A DNA stretch of 64,000 bases from Paenibacillaceae bacterium (GTDB lineage Bacteria; Bacillota; Bacilli; Paenibacillales; Paenibacillaceae). The translations under genes and the position numbers were made by a program. The notes below the pieces were generated by a model. It was not told the origin of the DNA. It made no database searches and was given only the letters and a program-made list of their open reading frames with translations. The stretch covers positions 186,001 to 250,000 of the forward strand of contig REGQ01000058.1 of NCBI GenBank assembly GCA_004134985.1. Direction: 5' to 3'. This document shows, piece by piece, positions 59,042 through 64,000 of the stretch. The first letter of the stretch is position 1; each line of letters opens with the position of its first letter.

Positions 59042-59482
59042 TCAAAGCGCATGCGCATATTTAAACCAATATTCCCAATTATCAGCCATCTCAGCAAGCA
59101 CATGACCATGACAAGCTGCTGGACTGCAGTAACAGCATAATACTTTACCCTTCAAGTCTTTTAAGTTAAGCAGCAAATCCTTTTGATTCACTATCCATTT
59201 CTTAAAACACTCAATTGCTTCCTCTCTTGTGCCTACTTTGAATTCCGCTTTTGTGTTTTTCATATGAGAAAATGGATTGCCCCACATCGATCCACGTCCA
59301 ATGTAAATATCATAGGGAACCTTATGATCTTTGTTGACCACTGTTGTTTTTATTGGTTCTAGGTGATTCTGCAATGCCCATTCTAACTGCTGTGACTTGG
59401 TTTGGTATTCAACTCTGCTGTTTTTAATATCTTGGATTACATTTCGAATATCTTTGCCACTTTTAACTATAGAAGATGTCAT
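59042..59482 (-). CDS. DUF4326-like protein
   Basis: 146 residues from ATG 59482, but RBS is weak and coding reads 15 codons upstream (KIIKYVNENEIEV) to ATA 59527 behind AAGGGTGAT, so it may start earlier. YIGRGSMWGNPFSHM, then LKGKVLCCYCSPAACHGHVL are the DUF4326 signature, with a possible zinc site. Such proteins occur beside SLOG-type genes, as here. Function unknown; possibly nucleotide or ADP-ribose related. Confidence 0.75.
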   Translation of the reverse strand: MTSSIVKSGKDIRNVIQDIKNSRVEYQTKSQQLEWALQNHLEPIKTTVVNKDHKVPYDIYIGRGSMWGNPFSHMKNTKAEFKVGTREEAIECFKKWIVNQKDLLLNLKDLKGKVLCCYCSPAACHGHVLAEMADNWEYWFKYAHAL

Positions 59483-59519
59483 TACTTCAATCTCATTTTC
59501 GTTTACATATTTAATGATT

Positions 59520-59876
59520 TTATTTATAAGTAATCACCCTTATTTTCAATCCATATTTCTTTGCAATGTCATACATATGCTTACTTCCTTTACTTTCACC
59601 GTCCCAAAATAATGCTAGGGCATCTCCTTCTTCAGCCATCTCTACATTTCTAATATATCCAGCCTTTTTTCCTAGTTCATCCCATTTGGCAGGATGAGAA
59701 GATATTACATACCCCTTCTCTAAAGCGTATCGTTCACCAAGTTTATCAGCCCCTCTTGCTGCACCTGATATGATACAAATCTCATCATTAATATTTTGAA
59801 GCAGTTTATCGAGTGACGAGCATACTAGGTCATAATCATTAAAATCACGAGAACCAGCAACTATTAATTTAAACAT
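59520..59876 (-). CDS. SLOG-domain (DUF2493/YAcAr-like) protein
   Basis: 118 residues. FKLIVAGSRDFNDYDLVCSS, then IISGAARGADKLGERYALEK and ALALFWDGESKGSKHM follow the Rossmann-like SLOG fold that binds nucleotides or nucleic acid (as in DprA and LOG). Likely a ligand sensor or nucleotide hydrolase. ATG 59876 is 15 bases after GGGAGG, so the start is uncertain. Confidence 0.75.
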   Translation of the reverse strand: MFKLIVAGSRDFNDYDLVCSSLDKLLQNINDEICIISGAARGADKLGERYALEKGYVISSHPAKWDELGKKAGYIRNVEMAEEGDALALFWDGESKGSKHMYDIAKKYGLKIRVITYK

Positions 59877-59911
59877 TTTATTTGAACCATTCCTCCCAAG
59901 ATGAGAATATA

Positions 59912-60352
59912 CTATTTGAAATGCGGTAGTGATACCGCCCAATCATAGAGTCGCTTATTAGAACTCAAAACAAATTCAAATTTACTCAAATTATCGGAAT
60001 CATTATAGTTGTTTCTAATTGTATTTCCTGCATAATAGGTGCGTTTAGAGTTAATTGTATCCACATCATACTTAAAACCTTGTGGAAGAACTCTGAATTT
60101 TTCCACTTCTCCTTCAAACATTATATAAGCATTTGGTGGATGATCACTATACCAATGACCACTGCAACAATATTTTGTTGCATATCCCTTCTGATTCAAC
60201 AGTATAATTGTAGGAGCGATTAATTCGTCTATTTGCACGACATCCCCATGGCAGGAGTGTTTTGGACAATCACACTTACGTTTATTCTTAGCATTGGAAA
60301 GATTTAAAAATGAACTGTCATAAATCTCATAACAAGTTAAACAAATATACAC
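59912..60352 (-). CDS. 146-aa unknown zinc-binding protein
   Basis: ATG 60352 after GAGGAGG. YICLTCYEIYDSSFLN at the start and CDCPKHSCHGD form a zinc site; YATKYCCSGHWYSDHPPNAY and LYDWAVSLPHF recur in a phage family of unknown role. A broken repeat of its first residues lies at 60777-60815 beyond the plus-strand gene. Confidence 0.65.
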   Translation of the reverse strand: MYICLTCYEIYDSSFLNLSNAKNKRKCDCPKHSCHGDVVQIDELIAPTIILLNQKGYATKYCCSGHWYSDHPPNAYIMFEGEVEKFRVLPQGFKYDVDTINSKRTYYAGNTIRNNYNDSDNLSKFEFVLSSNKRLYDWAVSLPHFK

Positions 60353-60473
60353 AAGGCTGTCCTCCTCTTGGTTTCATACAAGTTCAATTCATATCATAGA
60401 ATATCTATATCTCATCAACATACACAACTGAACTTGCCTAATTGAGTTGAAGTGAAAAGTGAATATTTTTTAC

Positions 60474-60498
60474 CTAAGATGGCTATAATTAATCTTAG
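60474..60498 (+). promoter_or_regulatory. Promoter with operator-like inverted repeat
   Basis: A perfect TATAAT (60484-60489) is flanked by CTAAGAT (60474-60480) and ATCTTAG (60492-60498), perfect inverted arms around the -10. A dimeric repressor binding here would block the promoter of the 53-aa plus-strand gene. The -35 region (60461) is poor. Confidence 0.55.
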
Positions 60499-60525
60499 AA
60501 CGTAAGACTGGAGGTGAATATTAAT

Positions 60526-60687
60526 ATGAAATCAATAAACGGGATGGTATATGGTGTTGATCAGGCTCGCCCTGGAGAATGGAGAGTTTACTGTTTTACA
60601 ACGAAATCATTTTCTAACGAAACTTTCAAAACTGAGCAAGAGGCACTAGACGCACTAAACGGTGATGGCTTTAGTTTCTTCTATTAG
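60526..60687 (+). CDS. 53-aa unknown plus-strand protein
   Basis: ATG 60526 after GGAGGTGA; TAG at 60685-60687. MKSINGMVYGVDQARPGEWR and FTTKSFSNETFKTEQEALDA show a compact beta-alpha protein. It has its own operator-flanked promoter and terminator in a minus-strand region. Candidate prophage-expressed regulator or moron; not recognised. Confidence 0.7.
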   Translation: MKSINGMVYGVDQARPGEWRVYCFTTKSFSNETFKTEQEALDALNGDGFSFFY

Positions 60688-60702
60688 TTCTTTTGTATTG
60701 CG

Positions 60703-60736
60703 GAGAAAGGGGATTTTAACCTCTTTCTCTTTTTTA
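60703..60736 (+). terminator. Terminator of the 53-aa gene
   Basis: GAGAAAGgGG (60703-60712) pairs with CctCTTTCTC (60720-60729), followed by TTTTTT. A strong Rho-independent signal. Confidence 0.8.
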
Positions 60737-60776
60737 TACTCTTCTCTTATTTATAATGACGCTTATATTATCAGGA

Positions 60777-60815
60777 AGCTTAAAAATGAACTGCTGTAAA
60801 TCTCGTAACATCTAG
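60777..60815 (-). pseudogene. Fragment duplicated from the 146-aa gene
   Basis: The minus strand reads CYEIYSSSFLSF, matching CYEIYDSSFLNL at the start of the intact gene (60300-60352 on DNA: AAAAATGAACTG and AAATCTC.TAACA are shared). No open gene follows. The duplicate and the intact copy flank the plus-strand 53-aa gene. Confidence 0.6.
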
Positions 60816-60843
60816 TAAAAATTTTGCTGCCTCGTTTTTGAAG

Positions 60844-61203
60844 TTAATCAAAACTTCTTAATCCTATTAGTGTGCAACCTATATTGGTTCTCGTTGTTCT
60901 TCCGTGAATATTAATATTTCCATATACACTGTCAATTCTCAGTTCTCCAACTTTCTCAGTATCTTCAGAACTGAACTCGAATTGAAAATCAATCTCCTTG
61001 CTAGAACTGAATCCAACATCCATTCCGTTATAAAAACATATGTATTCAATTACGACTGTTCCTTTAACAGTGCCTTTATCTTCAGTAGCAGTATTTAAGT
61101 AACCCCTATTTACTTTTATATTTGTGATATCAGAGTTTGTGTAAAGTTCGTTGTGAGTTACTACCTTACAAAAAACAATATCTTGCTTTAATAGATTCGT
61201 CAT
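60844..61203 (-). CDS. 119-aa unknown protein
   Basis: ATG 61203 after AGGAG. Beta-rich (GTVKGTVVIEYICFYNGMDV, NINIHGRTTRTNIGCTLIGL), likely a beta-sandwich. Not recognised. Confidence 0.6.
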   Translation of the reverse strand: MTNLLKQDIVFCKVVTHNELYTNSDITNIKVNRGYLNTATEDKGTVKGTVVIEYICFYNGMDVGFSSSKEIDFQFEFSSEDTEKVGELRIDSVYGNINIHGRTTRTNIGCTLIGLRSFD

Positions 61204-61238
61204 TCTATTTACTCCTGTGAAAGCATCATTTCAAATTA

Positions 61239-61565
61239 TTAATAGTAATGAATATAACTCTTCCAATCCCACGAACTTAGATTCTCAATTTGCTCTCTTT
61301 TAGGAATTATGCGAGGTATAATTATGTCTTCAACATATTTTTCATCAATATGTTGATCAACATATACTTCATGATATCTAATAACTCTTTGATCGGGACT
61401 GAACTTTAGACTTCTTATCAGTTTGTGTTCTGTTTCAAAAGCATTATAAAAGCTTTTTACAATCTTTTCACTCCACTCTTCCAGTAATCGTTCTGTTTGG
61501 AGAACTGCGGTTAATTCAGATTTCCCAAACACAACAATATTTGTTTTGGTGATTAAACTACTCAT
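61239..61565 (-). CDS. 108-aa unknown protein
   Basis: ATG 61565 or 61574, both with weak RBS and both overlapping the end of the upstream gene. LITKTNIVVFGKSELTAVLQ and VDQHIDEKYVEDIIIPRIIP. Not recognised. Confidence 0.55.
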   Translation of the reverse strand: MSSLITKTNIVVFGKSELTAVLQTERLLEEWSEKIVKSFYNAFETEHKLIRSLKFSPDQRVIRYHEVYVDQHIDEKYVEDIIIPRIIPKREQIENLSSWDWKSYIHYY

Positions 61566-61848
61566 CTTCGTCATCCCAATAAAGATTCTTTACAAATTCC
61601 TCACCATCTTCATATGCCTCTTCAATTAAACCATCAACTGACTTTGAAAATGGAGTATCGCCATTCTCTTCTTCCCGATAATGAAACCAATTTTCACAGA
61701 AGTATTTAAAGAAATTACCTTCATCAGTAATTTTATATCCGTCTGGGTGATTGTTTATTACAATCAGCAACGCCTCTTTACTAATCGTAACAACAATTTG
61801 CTCTTCTTTTTCTTCGATTTGTGCAAAATAATTATTATTATAAGTCAT
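61558..61848 (-). CDS. 96-aa unknown acidic protein
   Basis: ATG 61848 after AAAAGGAG. Very acidic end (LYWDDEDE), central VTISKEALLIVINNHPDGYK. Acidic small phage proteins can mimic DNA, but no evidence for that here. Confidence 0.6.
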   Translation of the reverse strand: MTYNNNYFAQIEEKEEQIVVTISKEALLIVINNHPDGYKITDEGNFFKYFCENWFHYREEENGDTPFSKSVDGLIEEAYEDGEEFVKNLYWDDEDE

Positions 61849-61872
61849 TTGTGTAACTCCTTTTTAATTAGA

Positions 61873-62193
61873 TTAGTAAGCTTTGGCTAATTTATAATCA
61901 TCTGCATGCTTCCATTGTCTAAACCATTCTTTTGAATGAACATAGAATACATCTGCATGTTCTTGACTATCGTTCACAGTCCAGGTCTTTGTTTCTATTT
62001 TGTAATCACCCATCCCAAATCGCTGATAACATTCTTCTTCAACGATATTCAGTCTGTTTGTTTTCCAGTATGATTTAAAAGGCCAAAAGTCAACATCTGC
62101 TTTTGTGCTGCCTACTTTCCAATTCTCAATCTTCCCATCGAGCAGCAGTACATTAGCGTGTAGCTCATAAGGATATTCATCGAGCCTACTCAT
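61873..62193 (-). CDS. 106-aa unknown protein
   Basis: ATG 62193 after AGGATGATG. Aromatic-rich (VDFWPFKSYWKTNRLNIVEE, DVFYVHSKEWFRQWKHADDY). Overlaps the 67-aa gene by four bases (ATGA). Confidence 0.6.
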   Translation of the reverse strand: MSRLDEYPYELHANVLLLDGKIENWKVGSTKADVDFWPFKSYWKTNRLNIVEEECYQRFGMGDYKIETKTWTVNDSQEHADVFYVHSKEWFRQWKHADDYKLAKAY

Positions 62194-62393
62194 TGGTCAT
62201 CATCCTCACCATCAAACCCATACCTTCCGTCTCTGTTTTCGATATAGAGTCTCCTCGATTCATGTCTTCCGTCCCTAATTTCATCTAGGGTTTGTAAGTT
62301 GGGTGCATAGAACCACTCTAGATCTTCAATATAAACACCTGTCTCATCGGACAACTTTTGGAGTCTTTCAACAAACTCTGAAAATCTTTTCAC
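62190..62393 (-). CDS. 67-aa unknown protein
   Basis: GTG 62393 after AGGTGGTG (8 bases). MKRFSEFVERLQKLSDETGV and an acidic end (GFDGEDDDQ). Adjacent to the stop of the GatB/YqeY-like gene. Confidence 0.6.
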   Translation of the reverse strand: MKRFSEFVERLQKLSDETGVYIEDLEWFYAPNLQTLDEIRDGRHESRRLYIENRDGRYGFDGEDDDQ

Positions 62394-62585
62394 CTAGATC
62401 ACACCACCTAAAATTCGATTTACAACCTCGTTGACTAATTTATTGTCTGCCTTGCCTTTTACAATTGGCATAATACTTTTCATTACCGAGCCTTTATCAA
62501 CAGCGTGACCATTCTTCGCGAGACCTGAAATAACTAATCCCACTTTGAAAGCAACTTCTCCTTCATCCATCTGTTTATAAATCAT
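62394..62585 (-). CDS. GatB/YqeY-like short protein
   Basis: 63 residues from ATG 62585 (RBS AGGTG). KGSVMKSIMPIVKGKADNKL and VNEVVNRIL match the C-terminal helix pair of GatB/YqeY domains, which bind tRNA in amidotransferases. Only this sub-domain is present. Role unknown, perhaps RNA binding. Confidence 0.6.
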   Translation of the reverse strand: MIYKQMDEGEVAFKVGLVISGLAKNGHAVDKGSVMKSIMPIVKGKADNKLVNEVVNRILGGVI

Positions 62586-62600
62586 TCTATACACCTGTTT

Positions 62601-62795
62601 CTATGTATTTTTTTCACTTTCCATTTTCTCCAAGAATCTGACTGCTTGTAAATATCCCACTCGTACCGACCTTTGAATAAAGCCAATCGACACATCGCTC
62701 ACCTGTAATTCAGATTCTTTTACAGCAGCTACTGCTAGAGGATACTTCTCAACTTCCCAAAACAGTTCAAGCTCCTCCCATTCAAAATTCCTCAT
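62601..62795 (-). CDS. 64-aa unknown helical protein
   Basis: ATG 62795 after GAAGGTG. MRNFEWEELELFWEVEKYPL and VSIGFIQRSVRVGYLQAVRF. The second half resembles the winged-helix (gamma) module of FtsK (DVSxxxxQRxxxxGYxRA), which reads short DNA repeats; residues S-x4-IQR-x5-GY fit. A stand-alone FtsK-gamma-like domain is plausible. Confidence 0.6.
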   Translation of the reverse strand: MRNFEWEELELFWEVEKYPLAVAAVKESELQVSDVSIGFIQRSVRVGYLQAVRFLEKMESEKNT

Positions 62796-62974
62796 TTGAA
62801 GCACCTTCTAAAGGCTTTCTTAGTGAATTTTATAGTGTAGAATGGAATAGTAATTAAATAGTAAACTGCGAACATCACCATTACAAGAAATATCACCAGA
62901 GGCATTCCATACCATTTAATATATCTTTTTCTGTCAAATAGTTCCTCCCATGTGTTCGGGAAAATGCTACCCAT
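62792..62974 (-). CDS. 60-aa membrane protein
   Basis: ATG 62974 after AAGGAGA. One strong helix (MPLVIFLVMVMFAVYYLITI) and a basic tail (KFTKKAFRRCFK). Overlaps the next gene by four bases. Confidence 0.6.
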   Translation of the reverse strand: MGSIFPNTWEELFDRKRYIKWYGMPLVIFLVMVMFAVYYLITIPFYTIKFTKKAFRRCFK

Positions 62975-62975
62975 T

Positions 62976-63269
62976 TTACTTCTCCTTCCAAGGAAACTGT
63001 GCCTGCTCTTCACTCAATCCCCATTCGATATAGCGATGTTTAATTTTCTTGAAATAATAATTAATTTGATGTCTCAGTATGTATTTAAATCCAAAATTAG
63101 GTGTGTAGAATCTTTCAGTTCTGTCTGACCAGCCATTTTTATTGTATGTTTTGATATCGACTCGTTGATATAATTTTCGTTGTATCATTTGAATTTCAAC
63201 GCCTACGCCCTTATCTTCGTCTAGCAGCCTTTTCACCGTATCTACACGTTCAACTTTAATTCCTGTCAA
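62976..63269 (-). CDS. 97-aa unknown protein
   Basis: TTG 63269 lies five bases after GAGAGGTG; GTG 63308 has no good RBS. VERVDTVKRLLDEDKGVGVE, RFYTPNFGFKYILRHQINYY. Basic, no family. Confidence 0.6.
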   Translation of the reverse strand: MTGIKVERVDTVKRLLDEDKGVGVEIQMIQRKLYQRVDIKTYNKNGWSDRTERFYTPNFGFKYILRHQINYYFKKIKHRYIEWGLSEEQAQFPWKEK

Positions 63270-63308
63270 TTTTTCACCTCTCAAGTTTTTTATTTCATTT
63301 TCACTCAC

Positions 63309-63585
63309 CAGATTATTGAACTTTACTTTTTAAAATGTATAATTAGCTTTATTAGAAGTTAGAGAAGCGATATGTTCCATTTGGTCTTCACTCAAATACA
63401 CATTAAAAGTTAATCCTTTGTATCTCGTACACCCTTTCTCATAATATTATTTACAATAAAAACTAAAATCTATTGCTACTCTTAACAAGGTTAATTTTTC
63501 ACCTTGTTAAGAGTTGATATACTCTAACACATTAAATTCAGATTTGCAATTTTTATTTTTTAAAATTCTATCTCAGAGGAAACTT
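63309..63585 (-). other. Intergenic region with inverted repeat and possible tiny ORF
   Basis: ACTCTTAACAAGG (63478-63490) and CCTTGTTAAGAGT (63502-63514) form a perfect 13-bp inverted repeat without a T-run, so an operator rather than a terminator. A frame ending at 63330 reads KGLTFNVYLSEDQMEHIASL; only GTG 63401 is a standard start and its RBS (AAAGGA, 12 bases) is distant, so that ORF is unproven. Confidence 0.45.
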
Positions 63586-63996
63586 CTATTTCATCTTGTG
63601 AGCATCGAGTTCATAAATGCTTGATCTAGGCAATTCTCTTCCTTCGATTAATTTGATTTTTCCAGATTTATAAGAACTCCAAAATTTATCTACAAACAAA
63701 GAACTGTATTGATGAATAGCCTCCTCATAATTGTCAATTGCAAAATCCCTAAACCAACCAGAGCATAGAGTGGTACAAATCCGTTTTAAAGCCTTCTTGT
63801 AGCAATTAAAGTAATCCATCCAATCTTCCCCTGCTTGCGGTATAATGTATCTCTCAAGCGCTATAGTATAAGCTTCTTCCTGGACTGCCTGTAACTGATA
63901 TGTATAAGGAAGTTCAAAGAATAAATCTTTCTCGCATTTAGCCATAGTAAAATCTTTCTTCATCATTTCATAAACTGGTTTCTCATGATGTTTCAT
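63586..63996 (-). CDS. 136-aa unknown protein, start may lie outside window
   Basis: Open from ATG 63996 at the window edge; the RBS would lie outside, so the true start is unknown. Helical with aromatic residues (LFFELPYTYQLQAVQEEAYT, WFRDFAIDNYEEAIHQYSSL). Not recognised. Confidence 0.6.
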   Translation of the reverse strand: MKHHEKPVYEMMKKDFTMAKCEKDLFFELPYTYQLQAVQEEAYTIALERYIIPQAGEDWMDYFNCYKKALKRICTTLCSGWFRDFAIDNYEEAIHQYSSLFVDKFWSSYKSGKIKLIEGRELPRSSIYELDAHKMK

Positions 63997-64000
63997 AACT

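Noticed and set aside
1-64000. CRISPR arrays, tRNA or rRNA genes, insertion sequences
   Set aside because: No regularly spaced repeats, cloverleaf sequences or transposase motifs were seen on reading; a tRNA or covariance scan was not possible.

Overview
The window looks like part of a temperate, SPbeta-like phage or prophage of a low-GC Gram-positive host, most likely a Bacillus. The reasons are low GC content, strong AAGGAGG-type ribosome binding sites (RBS), nearly one-directional short overlapping genes, and homologues of the SPbeta replication and nucleotide cassettes: a YorL-like DNA polymerase III alpha, YorK-like RecJ exonuclease, YorJ-like primase, YorI-like DnaB helicase, nrdI-nrdE-nrdF, and a yolD-uvrX pair. 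No capsid, portal, tail, true terminase or lysis genes are visible, so this is the replication and accessory arm only. Calls come from reading motifs and recalling families; no database search was run.

Layout. 0-2 kb: the N-terminal part of a large serine recombinase running off the left edge, then a RecU-like resolvase. 2-6 kb: dnaE. 6-8 kb: one plus-strand gene, an AbrB-like protein and a calcineurin-type phosphatase. 8-15 kb: the deoxynucleotide cassette (folA, thyA, a MazG-like pyrophosphohydrolase, an HNH homing endonuclease, nrdF, nrdI, nrdE) behind an unusual structured leader. 15-19 kb: small unknown proteins and a membrane-anchored SPFH protein. 19-24 kb: RecJ-like exonuclease, small proteins, a macro-domain protein and a putative 2-oxoglutarate dioxygenase. 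24-34 kb: membrane and unknown proteins, a GHKL ATPase, primase, helicase and a UvrD-like helicase. 34-64 kb: a long minus-strand run of about 70 mostly small accessory genes (zinc-ribbon proteins, RSH-type HD hydrolase, RlaP-like nucleotidyltransferase, R2K-type ATP-grasp, SLOG and DUF4326 proteins, Gp157, PD-(D/E)XK-like protein). It is broken by four plus-strand genes (36.5, 43.1, 45.4 and 60.5 kb), at least two of which carry their own promoter and terminator like phage 'morons'.

How it works together. DnaE, primase, DnaB-type helicase, RecJ, UvrD and RecU could form a largely self-sufficient replication-recombination set. The nrd/thyA/folA/MazG genes would supply and clean the dNTP pool. 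yolD-uvrX lies behind two LexA-like boxes and should be damage-induced. The macro-domain, RSH, HEPN, SLOG and GHKL proteins are candidates for host-takeover, defence or counter-defence, but none of those roles is shown by sequence alone.

Two genome-wide oddities deserve attention. First, at least five genes, including the helicase and the recombinase, have an RBS correctly spaced only for an ATT start codon, with no ATG/GTG/TTG at a sensible place. Second, between 45.9 and 52.8 kb several small genes are broken by a frameshift or an in-frame stop, which means either accessory-gene decay or sequence error.
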